NCBI GenBank assembly: GCA_039980135.1
Contig: JBDXCV010000006.1
Coordinates: 213,710 to 277,709 of the forward strand
DNA length: 64,000 nt
Reading direction: 5' to 3'
Source: Alphaproteobacteria bacterium
Lineage (GTDB): Bacteria > Pseudomonadota > Alphaproteobacteria > UBA6615
The notes beneath the pieces are model-generated. The model did not search any database and was not told where the DNA came from. It saw only the letters and a list, made by a program, of their open reading frames with translations. Below, piece after piece: positions 25,953 through 33,971 of this stretch (the first letter of the stretch is position 1; each line of letters opens with the position of its first letter). The position numbers and the translations under genes are program-made.

Positions 25953-25982
25953 AGACCGCCCGGCGTCGGTGCCGGGCGGTCT
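25953..25982 (-). promoter_or_regulatory. Intercistronic stem-loop between aapJ and aapQ
   Basis: A perfect 12-base stem, AGACCGCCCGGC (25953-25964 on the plus strand) with GCCGGGCGGTCT (25971-25982), and a 6-base loop. On the minus strand it follows aapJ and is followed by a short T-rich run (TTAATTT). It probably terminates part of the transcription or stabilises the aapJ message so the binding protein is made in excess. Confidence 0.75.
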
Positions 25983-25997
25983 CGGTTTCGGCGGTGC

Positions 25998-27029
25998 CTA
26001 GCGGATCGGCGGCGAGTAAAGGATGCCGCCGTTGGTCCACAAGGCATTGAGACCCCGTTCAAGACCCAATGCCGTGTCCGGCCCGAGATACTTGTCGAAC
26101 ATCTCGGCATAGTTGCCTTCTGCGGCGATTGCGTTGACTGCCCAGTCCTTGCTGAGACCCAACATCTCGCCTGTCGAGCCCTCGGAGCCGAGCATCCGGT
26201 TGATTTCCGGATTGTCGGTGCCCTTCGCCAGTTCGGCCACATTCGCCTTTGTAACGCCGAGTTCCTCGGCGGAAATCAGCGCGTTGAGTGTCCAGCGCGC
26301 GATGTCAGCCCACTGGTCGTCGCCCTGGCGGACGAGAGGTCCGAGCGGTTCCTTGGAGATGATCTCCGGGAAGACCATGTGGTTCTGCGCGTCGTCGAAC
26401 GTCGCCTTCGTGGCCGCCAGGCCCGAGGCGTCGGTCGTATAGACGTCGCAACGCTCCGCTTCATAGGCCGCGCGGGCCTCGGCGTTCGTCTCGATCGGCA
26501 CCGGCTCGTAGCTGATGTCGTTGTCGCGGGCGAAGTCGGCGAGATTCAGCTCCGTCGTCGTGCCGGTCTGGATGCAGATCGACGCACCGTCGAGCTCCGT
26601 GGCGCTCGTGATGCCCAGCGCCTTGCGGCCGATGAAGCCCTGGCCGTCATAGTAGTTCACGCCGACGAAGGTAAATCCGAGATCGACATCGCGCGACAAT
26701 GTCCAGGTGGTGTTGCGCGACAGCACATCGATTTCACCCGAGGCGAGTGCGGGGAAGCGCTGTTTGCCGGTGAGGCTGACATATTTGACCTTGCTCGGAT
26801 CACCGAGCACCGCGGCGGCAAGCGCCTTGCAGTAGGCAACATCGAACCCCTGCCAGTTGCCCTTGTCGTCGGTGAAGGCAAAGCCGGGAAGGCCCGTGTT
26901 CATCCCACAGTTCAACACGCCTGCGGCGCGGACGTCGTCCAGCGTGGCCGCGTGTGCGGCGTTTGTGTTGCCGCCAATCGCCATGAGCCCGGCGACGGCG
27001 ATCACGCCTGTCAGTAGTTTGACTTTCAT
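25998..27029 (-). CDS. aapJ: Amino acid ABC transporter substrate-binding protein
   Basis: A 343-residue secreted binding protein with signal peptide (MKVKLLTGVIAVAGLMAIGG, cut after NAAHAA). The body has GVLNCGMNTGLPGFAFTDDKG, GFDVAYCKALAAAVLGD, and SRNTTWTLSRDVDLGFTF, which are characteristic of AapJ/BztA general L-amino acid binding proteins. It is the first gene of the operon; the promoter must lie in 27030-27190, an AT-richer region that it shares with the divergent phosphoesterase-like gene. Confidence 0.94.
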   Translation of the reverse strand: MKVKLLTGVIAVAGLMAIGGNTNAAHAATLDDVRAAGVLNCGMNTGLPGFAFTDDKGNWQGFDVAYCKALAAAVLGDPSKVKYVSLTGKQRFPALASGEIDVLSRNTTWTLSRDVDLGFTFVGVNYYDGQGFIGRKALGITSATELDGASICIQTGTTTELNLADFARDNDISYEPVPIETNAEARAAYEAERCDVYTTDASGLAATKATFDDAQNHMVFPEIISKEPLGPLVRQGDDQWADIARWTLNALISAEELGVTKANVAELAKGTDNPEINRMLGSEGSTGEMLGLSKDWAVNAIAAEGNYAEMFDKYLGPDTALGLERGLNALWTNGGILYSPPIR

Positions 27030-27190
27030 CTCGATACTCCCTGGTTGTTATCCACTAATGGATTTCCCCCACATAGGCGGTTGGATATTATTTTCTTATC
27101 GTGGGTGATCTTGCCTGTTTCGGGCTGTGCCCGACAACAGGGTTATCAAAAAAATTGATCGAGACGGTCCGTTGGAGTCAGACTCCCGGA

Positions 27191-28165
27191 ATGCCTGTTT
27201 TTCAAGCATTTGTGCAGGGTTGGAAGCGTTGGGGCGCGGGTGCGATATGTGTCGGGCTGGCTGCCTGCGCGTCGCCGCCGGAAGTGACGACCGGAACCGG
27301 AGGGGCGCCGGGAAGGCCGGTCACGGTCGTGGCGTTCGGCGACATGCCGTATCGCGCTCAAGATTTTCCCGCGTATGAGCGACTGCTTCAGTCGATCAGC
27401 GCCACGGCGCCGGATGTCACCATCAATGTGGGTGATATCAAGGGGGGCGGACCATGTGACGAGGCGATCTACCTGCGCCAGCGCAACTATATGAACAGCG
27501 TGGCCGGCCCGTTGGTCTATACCCCCGGCGACAATGAATGGACGGACTGCCATCGGGACGGCTGGGGCGACTATGACCCGCGCGAACGCCTGTCGGTATT
27601 GCGCGATCTGTTTTTCGCTCAACCGGTCAGCCTGGGGCGCGCGCCGATCATGCTTGAGCGCCAATCCGATCTCTCTCCGGCGCACAGCGCGCTTGTGGAG
27701 AATGCGCGTTGGCGGATCAACGGGATATTGTTCGGGACGGCCCATGTGGTCGGTTCAAACAACGGGCGCAGGGCGGGCGACGCTGCAGCGATTGCGGAGT
27801 ATGAAAGTCGGAATGCCGCGAACATTGCCTGGATCTCGGAGCTCTTCGAGATCGCACGCGCCGCACGCTCGACGGCGGTGGTGCTGGCGTTTCAGGCCGA
27901 TCCCTACCTGCTTTACGGCCTGGGTGGGGGATTCCATGCAACCCTGGCCGCAATCACCGAAGGTGCGATCGCGTTTGGCGGCCCCGTGCTTGTGATTCAC
28001 GGCGACGGGCATGTGTTCACCGTCGACAACCCGTTCCACGATAGTTTCGGCAATCAACTGGAGAATGTGTTTCGGGTCGAGGTGCCCGGCGCGCTCGATA
28101 TTCGCGCGGTCCGGATCCGGGTCGACCCAGGTGCGCCAAGAATATTCGCAGTCGAAGCTTTCTGA
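27191..28165 (+). CDS. Metallophosphoesterase-like lipoprotein
   Basis: From ATG 27191 the product has 324 residues and a lipoprotein signal peptide (hydrophobic run ending CVGLAAC). Metal-binding segments of the calcineurin-like fold are VAFGDMPYR, INVGDIKGGG, YTPGDNEWTDC and VIHGDGHVF. The GDNEWTDC form marks a subgroup of unstudied secreted phosphoesterases. It should be anchored at the inner or outer membrane and face the periplasm. The gene ends 12 bases from the convergent protease-like gene. Substrate unknown. Upstream in-frame codons to 27101 are unlikely, as they would put a non-secretory stretch before the signal. Confidence 0.83.
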   Translation: MPVFQAFVQGWKRWGAGAICVGLAACASPPEVTTGTGGAPGRPVTVVAFGDMPYRAQDFPAYERLLQSISATAPDVTINVGDIKGGGPCDEAIYLRQRNYMNSVAGPLVYTPGDNEWTDCHRDGWGDYDPRERLSVLRDLFFAQPVSLGRAPIMLERQSDLSPAHSALVENARWRINGILFGTAHVVGSNNGRRAGDAAAIAEYESRNAANIAWISELFEIARAARSTAVVLAFQADPYLLYGLGGGFHATLAAITEGAIAFGGPVLVIHGDGHVFTVDNPFHDSFGNQLENVFRVEVPGALDIRAVRIRVDPGAPRIFAVEAF

Positions 28166-28177
28166 GCCGGCTTGAGG

Positions 28178-29197
28178 CTAGTTGACGCGGGGCTTTTTCA
28201 GATAGTCCGCGCGTGCCGCGCTCTCGACGCTGACCGAAACAACCTGGCTGTCGCGATGCAGGGTCAGCGGTACCATCACCCCGGCATCGCCCAGGGACCA
28301 TATCTTCCGGAAGAGGGTCGAGAGGCCGGAGATTTCCTCGCCGTCGACGCCGAGCACCATATCCCCGGGCTCGACACCGGCGCGCATCGCGGGCCCGCCC
28401 TCGGCGATCCCGGCGACAACGAGGTGGTTCTCGGCCTCGGCCGTCGTCATCCCAAGCCAGGGCCGTGCGGCCCGGCGTCGGCCGCCGAGCTCGATAATCT
28501 CATGGAGAATGGGCTTCAGCAGGTCGATGGGTACGATCATGTTGCCATCGATCTCGTCATCGTCGCCGGCGGCCTGCTGGATATACAGCGAGCCGATGCC
28601 GGCGAGGTGGCCCGCCTGGTTGATCACGGCGGCGCCGCTCCAGCGCGGGTGTGCAGGCACCGTGAAGATGGCGCTGTCGAGCACATACTCCCAGGACCCG
28701 GCGAACTCGCGAACCGAGATTACCTGGGTGTTGATGGCCGCCTCGCGCCCGCCCTGTCCGGCAACGATCAAGGAATCACCAGTCGATATCTCGGCGGATT
28801 CTCCCAGCGGCATCGCTGGCAGGTTCAGAACGCCCAATGCCTGCACAAGCCCGAATCCGGTTTCCTGGTCATAGCCGACGACATGGGCAGCATGGGCGCC
28901 GCCATGGTTGTCGATCAGCCAGACATCCTCGGCCTCGGTCACGAGATAACCGATGGTCAGGACCATGCCGTCGTTGCTGATGACCACGCCCTGGCCTTCT
29001 CGTTCGGTGCCGAGAATCGGCGCCGTGAAGGCGTCATCGGGAACACGTGACTGCAGCGCCACGACCGAGGAGAGTGTGCGCTCCAGGTCGAACGACACTT
29101 CATCGGGTTTCGGGTGCCGTCCGAGGTTCAGGTTCCAAGGGTGCGATTCACTCACGCCTTGCGCTCCGGTTGCTTGTGCCTGCGCTTCGTCGCGCAT
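28178..29197 (-). CDS. Trypsin-like/PDZ protein with degenerate catalytic site
   Basis: About 339 residues from ATG 29197; the start is uncertain (GTG at about 29158 and ATG 29284 are alternatives). The layout is DegP-like: a trypsin fold (GQGVVISNDGMVLTIGYLV to GSLYIQQA) followed by a PDZ domain (PWLGMTTAEAENHLVVAGI, GVEPGDMVLGVDGEEISGL). The catalytic His expected in the NHVV position is replaced (TIGYLV), the Asp position reads ETGFGLVQA rather than TDLAVL, and the Ser motif GNSGGP is RWSGAAV. No obvious signal peptide is seen. It is therefore probably a non-proteolytic relative acting as a binding or scaffold protein. Confidence 0.75.
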   Translation of the reverse strand: MRDEAQAQATGAQGVSESHPWNLNLGRHPKPDEVSFDLERTLSSVVALQSRVPDDAFTAPILGTEREGQGVVISNDGMVLTIGYLVTEAEDVWLIDNHGGAHAAHVVGYDQETGFGLVQALGVLNLPAMPLGESAEISTGDSLIVAGQGGREAAINTQVISVREFAGSWEYVLDSAIFTVPAHPRWSGAAVINQAGHLAGIGSLYIQQAAGDDDEIDGNMIVPIDLLKPILHEIIELGGRRRAARPWLGMTTAEAENHLVVAGIAEGGPAMRAGVEPGDMVLGVDGEEISGLSTLFRKIWSLGDAGVMVPLTLHRDSQVVSVSVESAARADYLKKPRVN

Positions 29198-29560
29198 GTA
29201 CGGGCAGGAGGGGTAGTGGTCTTGCACCCCTGCCGTCAAGTATCGGGGGTCCGGATGCGATTCGAAACAGCGCGCATTTCCCATATGACCCGACCGACTA
29301 CAGTCGAATTCGGCATATTTATTGCTTCTATTTGGCTAAGGGCGGCCTTCGCGGCACCCCCAGATACTGGACCAGAAACTCTCGGTGTCGTTGTTTTATG
29401 TGTAAAAACAGTAATTTACATAGATAATGGACAAGAGGAGTTTACGAGACTGATTCAATATGCGGTACTAAAATATGCAGAATGCGACAGATTTTCGCAT
29501 TTCGAATAGCGTATTGGCGGGCGTTCAGACCGAGAATCAGGCGCGTAGAGGCAGGTGACG
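29198..29560. other. AT-rich intergenic region upstream of RTX gene
   Basis: About 360 bases without a convincing gene. The part from 29380 to 29500 is much richer in A and T than its surroundings. It holds an inverted repeat with one bulge, TATGTGTAAA (29397-29406) with TTTACATA (29415-29422), and a 7-base inverted repeat AATGCGA (29481-29487) with TCGCATT (29495-29501). This is probably the promoter and control region of the RTX gene; no firm -35 and -10 pair can be named. Confidence 0.5.
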
Positions 29561-31450
29561 ATGGCGAAGATTAATGGCAGCGGCATTCTGGATTTGCTCA
29601 ATGGGACGTTGGGCGGCGATACCATCAAGGGCTATGGCGGCGACGATATCCTGAACGGGTTGGGCGGCAGCGATAAGCTTTACGGTGGCGACAACAACGA
29701 CATTCTGAACGGCGGTGATGGCGCCGATCGCCTGTATGGCGACAATGGAACCGATACGCTGAACGGCGGCAACGGCGCGGACCGGCTCTATGGCGGCGCC
29801 GGGAATGACGACGTCCGGGGCGACGCTGGCAACGACAGGGCGTGGGGTGGTGACGGCAACGATCAGCTGCGCGGCGGTGACGGCGCCGATCAACTCCGCG
29901 GTGATGACGGCGACGATTTTCTGTGGGGCGATGTCGGCAATGACAAGGCCTGGGGCGGCATTGGCGATGATCAGCTCCACGGCGGTGCCGGTAACGACAT
30001 TCTCTATGGCGATGATGGTGACGACCACATCTGGGGCGATGACGGCAACGACAAGCTCTATGGCGGCAAGGGCAACGACAATCTGCAGGCCAGTCTCGGA
30101 GCCGATATCCTCTCCGGGCAGGATGGCAACGACACCCTTGATGGCGGCGAGGGCAAGGACACCCTCGACGGCGGAAATCACAACGACATCCTCTTCGGCG
30201 GACTGGGCAATGACACGCTGCGCGGTCGCAATGATGAAGACGAACTTCATGGCGGCGGGGACGACGACAGGCTCTACGGTGACGGCGGCAACGATGATCT
30301 GTTCGGTGACGACGGTGCCGACAGGCTGTATGGCGGCGGCGGCAATGACACGCTCAATGGCGGTGCGGGTGCCGATCTGGTTGAAGGCGATGGCGGCGAT
30401 GATTCGATCGACGGCGGCGACGGTGCCGATACCCTGAAAGGCGAGTCCGGCAATGACACGGTCTATTTCGACGCCTCCGATGTCATGCAGACCATGTTCG
30501 GTCTCGATGTCTACGGACTTGCCGATACGCTGGTCGATGGCGGCAGCAACTACGATACGCTGGTCGGTACCGACGGCGGCGATTTAATCGATCTGGGCGA
30601 CGATGCCTTTGCCGGCAAGCAAGGCAATTTCGAGCGGATCGAAGGCGGCAAGGGTGATGATGTGATCCTCAGCGAGGACGGCATCACCGTGAATACCGCA
30701 TTCTCCATCGATGGCGGCGAAGGGTCCGATGTGATTTCGGCATTTGGCACCAACACCCCCAACAAGAACATTTCCCACATCGACCCGTCCTACAACGACG
30801 CGAACGGCGAGTGGACGATTCAGTTCAACGGGCAGGGTGGCAGCCAGTCCGTGGTCCTCACGCAGGCCCAGGTCCAGGCCGAATCGACCTGGGATCCGCA
30901 GCAGAGTGCCAAGTCGATATTCGACAACGCGAACTTCACCAAGGGCAATTTCTTCGATGGCGGCGCGGGCGCAAACCAGCGGGTCGAGGGATCCGAGGGC
31001 ACCGATATTATCTTCGGCGGCGAGGCGGACGGCATCACCGATGCCAACGGCTATGACGATCATATCTATGCCAGTCACGGCAACGACATCCTCGTCGGCG
31101 GTGCGGACTACGACGTCTATTATTTCGGCCGCGGTGACGGGAAGGACTACATCTTCGACGGCAACGGCGAGGATGGTTCGGGCTATTCCAACGCGCTGGT
31201 TCTGTTCGAGGGGTTTGACTCGAACGGCGACAAGGGCACCGAGGGTGTCGGCGTGAACGACATCAAGTTCACCAACAACGGCGACGGTACCTGGAAGATC
31301 GAGTTCGTGAACCCGGTGACCCAGCAGGCCAATGGCGACGGGACGATCACCTTCGCGGCTGGTGAAATCAGCGATATCAACCTGCGCGATGGCTCGACCG
31401 TCGTGCAGTACACCTACAACGACGGCACCGACAATTACGACGTCGTCTGA
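29561..31450 (+). CDS. RTX calcium-binding repeat protein
   Basis: A 629-residue acidic protein from ATG 29561 (a GTG at 29555 is possible). Roughly residues 13-295 are an unbroken series of some thirty GGxGxDxLxGG-type nonapeptides, a calcium-dependent parallel beta-roll. The C-terminal half lacks repeats and has HCBP-like elements (GADYDVYYFGRGDGKDYIF, NDIKFTNNGDGTWKIEF). There is no signal peptide, protease, lipase or adenylate cyclase domain. RTX proteins leave the cell by a type I secretion system using a C-terminal signal; none is encoded nearby. Likely an adhesin, S-layer-like or surface protein. A strong terminator follows. Confidence 0.9.
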   Translation: MAKINGSGILDLLNGTLGGDTIKGYGGDDILNGLGGSDKLYGGDNNDILNGGDGADRLYGDNGTDTLNGGNGADRLYGGAGNDDVRGDAGNDRAWGGDGNDQLRGGDGADQLRGDDGDDFLWGDVGNDKAWGGIGDDQLHGGAGNDILYGDDGDDHIWGDDGNDKLYGGKGNDNLQASLGADILSGQDGNDTLDGGEGKDTLDGGNHNDILFGGLGNDTLRGRNDEDELHGGGDDDRLYGDGGNDDLFGDDGADRLYGGGGNDTLNGGAGADLVEGDGGDDSIDGGDGADTLKGESGNDTVYFDASDVMQTMFGLDVYGLADTLVDGGSNYDTLVGTDGGDLIDLGDDAFAGKQGNFERIEGGKGDDVILSEDGITVNTAFSIDGGEGSDVISAFGTNTPNKNISHIDPSYNDANGEWTIQFNGQGGSQSVVLTQAQVQAESTWDPQQSAKSIFDNANFTKGNFFDGGAGANQRVEGSEGTDIIFGGEADGITDANGYDDHIYASHGNDILVGGADYDVYYFGRGDGKDYIFDGNGEDGSGYSNALVLFEGFDSNGDKGTEGVGVNDIKFTNNGDGTWKIEFVNPVTQQANGDGTITFAAGEISDINLRDGSTVVQYTYNDGTDNYDVV

Positions 31451-31486
31451 CGAATTTACTTACCTCTCCAACTCCAATGATCCACT

Positions 31487-31516
31487 GCGCGATCGGCATT
31501 GCCGGTCGCGCTTTTT
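31487..31516 (+). terminator. Intrinsic terminator of the RTX gene
   Basis: An 11-base stem, GCGCGATCGGC (31487-31497) with GCCGGTCGCGC (31501-31511, one G-U pair), an ATT loop and five T residues at 31512-31516. It lies 36 bases after the RTX stop. Confidence 0.88.
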
Positions 31517-31572
31517 CTTGGTTGCGACCTATACTGGTCGTCATGCCCAGATGAACATGATGGACCCGTGAA

Positions 31573-32154
31573 ATGACCGCGCAGCCCGACCATATCCATG
31601 CCCTCGATTTACAGATTCCCGGCGCCGAAGATTTGGACGAGGATTTGCGGAAGTATTTCGCCGTTTGCCAGGATAAGCTCGGCATGGTGCCGAACGTGCT
31701 GCAGAGTTACGCGGTGGTGCCGGAGCGCCTGCGCGCCTTCATCGCCATGTACAACGAACTGATGTTGTCCGAGATGAGCCTGAGCCCTCTGGAGCGCGAG
31801 ATGATCGCGACCGTCGTCTCGTCGGAAAATAAATGCTTTTACTGCGTGGTGGCCCATGGTGCGGGTGTTCGCGAACTGTCGGGCGACCCGGCACTCGGAG
31901 AACTGATGGCCATTAACTATCGCGCCGCAGAGATTCCGCCGCGCCAGCGTGCGATGCTCGACTTCGCCGTGAAAATGACCAACGCCCCTGCTGAGGTCGA
32001 GGAAACCGACCGTCAGGCCTTGCGGGACGCGGGTTTCGACGAGCGCGATATTCTCGATATTGCCAATGTCGCGGCCTTCTTCAACATGACGAACCGGGTC
32101 TCGACAGCGCTGGACCGGATGCCCAATCCGGAATATCACGCCAGGGCGCGATGA
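31573..32154 (+). CDS. AhpD/carboxymuconolactone decarboxylase family, peroxidase-related protein
   Basis: A 193-residue all-helical protein with the active-site motif CFYCVVAHG: C88 and C91 as the redox pair and H95 as the proton relay. ENKCFYCVVAHGAGVREL is the form seen in uncharacterised peroxidase-related AhpD proteins. Such proteins reduce peroxides or act as thiol reductants for peroxiredoxins. It is preceded by the RTX terminator and followed by the rpmJ promoter, so it is a single-gene unit. Confidence 0.88.
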   Translation: MTAQPDHIHALDLQIPGAEDLDEDLRKYFAVCQDKLGMVPNVLQSYAVVPERLRAFIAMYNELMLSEMSLSPLEREMIATVVSSENKCFYCVVAHGAGVRELSGDPALGELMAINYRAAEIPPRQRAMLDFAVKMTNAPAEVEETDRQALRDAGFDERDILDIANVAAFFNMTNRVSTALDRMPNPEYHARAR

Positions 32155-32170
32155 ATCCGGTTCCGGACCG

Positions 32171-32199
32171 TTGACATGATGGTGTGGCGGGGCTAGTTT
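32171..32199 (+). promoter_or_regulatory. Sigma-70 promoter of rpmJ
   Basis: TTGACA at 32171-32176 and TAGTTT at 32194-32199 are separated by exactly 17 bases, matching the -35 and -10 consensus of the housekeeping sigma factor. It lies about 50 bases before the rpmJ start codon. Confidence 0.8.
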
Positions 32200-32250
32200 C
32201 CGCGCGTTTCCGCCATTTGGGGCGGCATTTTTATATTTGGGAGCGGTCCG

Positions 32251-32376
32251 ATGAAGGTCGCAAGTTCGCTGAAGACACTCAAGAAGCGCGGCCGTGGCTG
32301 CCAGGTCGTACGCCGGCGTGGGCGCATCTACGTGATCAACAAGCGCAACCCCCGCTTCAAGGCGCGCCAGGGCTGA
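32251..32376 (+). CDS. rpmJ: 50S ribosomal protein L36
   Basis: A 41-residue basic protein, [18 protein letters not shown] at its start and [13 protein letters not shown] at its end. That is the L36 form without the zinc-binding cysteine and histidine set (only one Cys here), the usual type in alphaproteobacteria. It is part of the large ribosomal subunit near the peptidyl transferase region. It has its own promoter (32171-32199) and terminator (32405-32428), so it is an independent transcription unit between an AhpD-like gene and glcD. GGGAGCGG precedes the ATG. Confidence 0.95.
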   Translation: MKVASSLKTLKKRGRGCQVVRRRGRIYVINKRNPRFKARQG

Positions 32377-32404
32377 GCCTCGCGTCTTACGAAGTGCTGA
32401 AAAG

Positions 32405-32428
32405 ACCGCGCGTTTTGCGCGGTTTTTT
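32405..32428 (+). terminator. Intrinsic terminator of rpmJ
   Basis: A 7-base stem, ACCGCGC (32405-32411) with GCGCGGT (32417-32423), loop GTTTT, then a T run to 32428. It lies 28 bases after the rpmJ stop and isolates it from glcD. A TATACT at 32445-32450 could be the -10 element for glcD. Confidence 0.9.
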
Positions 32429-32475
32429 GTTGCCCTCTGCCCGCTATACTCCAGGTCCCGTTTTGGAGATTTCAC

Positions 32476-33963
32476 ATGAAGATGCCTGAACCCGATGCCC
32501 AGACCCTGGCCCGGCGCGAGGAGATCGTCGCGGCCATGCGTGAGCTCGTGCCGGGCGAAGGGGTCATCGCCGATGAGACAGGCCTGGCGGTCTATGAATC
32601 CGACGGGCTGACCGCCTACCGGCAACTGCCGATGATCGTCGTCCTGCCCGAAACGGTCGCGCAGGTCTCGGCGATCATGCGCTATTGCAACGAGAATGCG
32701 GTGAAGATCGTCCCGCGTGGCGCCGGCACGTCCTTGTCGGGCGGCGCCTTGCCTGCCGCCGATGCCATCACGCTCGGGCTTGGAAAGTTTAACCGTGTGC
32801 TCGAGATCGATTACGAGAATCGTTGCGCCGTCGTTCAGCCGGGGGTCACAAATCTGGGAATCACCCACGCGGTCGAGGCGGATGGTTTCTACTACGCGCC
32901 CGACCCTTCGAGCCAGATCGCCTGCACAATCGGCGGCAATGTGGCGGAGAATTCCGGGGGCGTGCATTGCCTGAAATACGGCCTGACCACAAACAATATC
33001 CTGGGCATCGAGATGGTCCTGCCCGATGGCGAGATACTGCGTCTCGGCGGCAAGCATATGGATTCCGAAGGCTATGACCTGCTCGGCCTGATGACCGGCT
33101 CGGAAGGTCTGCTCGGCGTGATCACGGAGGTTACGGTCCGTATCCTGCCAAAGCCGGCCACGGCGCGCGCACTGATGATTGGGTTTGAATCCAGCACCGC
33201 CGGCGGCCAGTGCGTTGCCGATATCATCGGCGCGGGCATCATTCCCGGCGGCATGGAGATGATGGACCGGCCCGCGATCAAGGCTGCGGAGGCCTTCGTC
33301 CAGGTCGGATATCCGCTTGATGTGGAGGCGCTGCTTCTGGTGGAACTCGACGGCCCGCCGGTCGAGGTGGACTATCTGATCGGCCGGGTGCGCGAGATTG
33401 CCGAAGGGCTGGGCGCGGTCTCGATCCGGGTCTCGGAGAGCGAAGACGAACGCAATCAGTTCTGGGCGGGCCGCAAGGCGGCGTTCCCTGCGATCGGTCG
33501 CCTGACGCCGGATTATTACTGCATGGACGGCACCATCCCGCGTCACCGCCTGCCCGAGGTGCTCGAGCGCATGTCGGGCCTGTCCGAGAAATACGGTCTC
33601 GGCGTCGCCAACGTATTTCATGCCGGCGATGGCAACCTGCATCCGTTGATCATGTATGACGCCAACAAGCCGGGTGAGCTGGACCGGGCGGAGAATTTCG
33701 GCTCCGACATCCTGCGCCTGTGCGTCGAAGTGGGCGGCGTCCTGACCGGCGAGCATGGCGTCGGCGTCGAGAAGCGCGATCTGATGTCCGAGGTGTTCAG
33801 CGAGGACGATCTGAACCAGCAGCAGCGGGTCAAATGTGCGTTCGACCCGAACCAGCTGCTCAATCCGGGCAAGGTCTTCCCGACCCTGCACCGCTGCGCC
33901 GAGCTCGGCCGCATGCATATTCATCGCGGCAAGATGCCGTTTCCCGATCTGCCGCGTTTTTGA
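32476..33963 (+). CDS. glcD: Glycolate oxidase FAD subunit GlcD
   Basis: A 495-residue FAD-linked oxidase. The FAD-binding PCMH domain shows VVLPETVAQVSAIMRYC, PRGAGTSLSGGALP and CTIGGNVAENSGG; the C-terminal domain shows YCMDGTIPR, VFHAGDGNLHP and GEHGVGVEKRD, characteristic of GlcD and D-2-hydroxyacid dehydrogenases. With GlcE and GlcF it oxidises glycolate (or D-lactate) to glyoxylate and passes electrons to quinone at the membrane. It is followed 8 bases later by glcE and then glcF; no glcC regulator or glyoxylate enzymes are adjacent. Confidence 0.95.
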   Translation: MKMPEPDAQTLARREEIVAAMRELVPGEGVIADETGLAVYESDGLTAYRQLPMIVVLPETVAQVSAIMRYCNENAVKIVPRGAGTSLSGGALPAADAITLGLGKFNRVLEIDYENRCAVVQPGVTNLGITHAVEADGFYYAPDPSSQIACTIGGNVAENSGGVHCLKYGLTTNNILGIEMVLPDGEILRLGGKHMDSEGYDLLGLMTGSEGLLGVITEVTVRILPKPATARALMIGFESSTAGGQCVADIIGAGIIPGGMEMMDRPAIKAAEAFVQVGYPLDVEALLLVELDGPPVEVDYLIGRVREIAEGLGAVSIRVSESEDERNQFWAGRKAAFPAIGRLTPDYYCMDGTIPRHRLPEVLERMSGLSEKYGLGVANVFHAGDGNLHPLIMYDANKPGELDRAENFGSDILRLCVEVGGVLTGEHGVGVEKRDLMSEVFSEDDLNQQQRVKCAFDPNQLLNPGKVFPTLHRCAELGRMHIHRGKMPFPDLPRF

Positions 33964-33971
33964 GTTTGGCG

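Noticed and set aside
29537..30250. Hydrophobic 237-codon frame on the minus strand across the RTX repeats
   Set aside because: It is the mirror of the GGxGxD repeat coding; repeat structure explains both its openness and its Val/Ala-rich composition. No ribosome-binding site.
29600..30480. CRISPR-like or satellite repeat
   Set aside because: The periodicity is 27 bases (nine codons) and translates to RTX nonapeptides, so it is coding, not an array.
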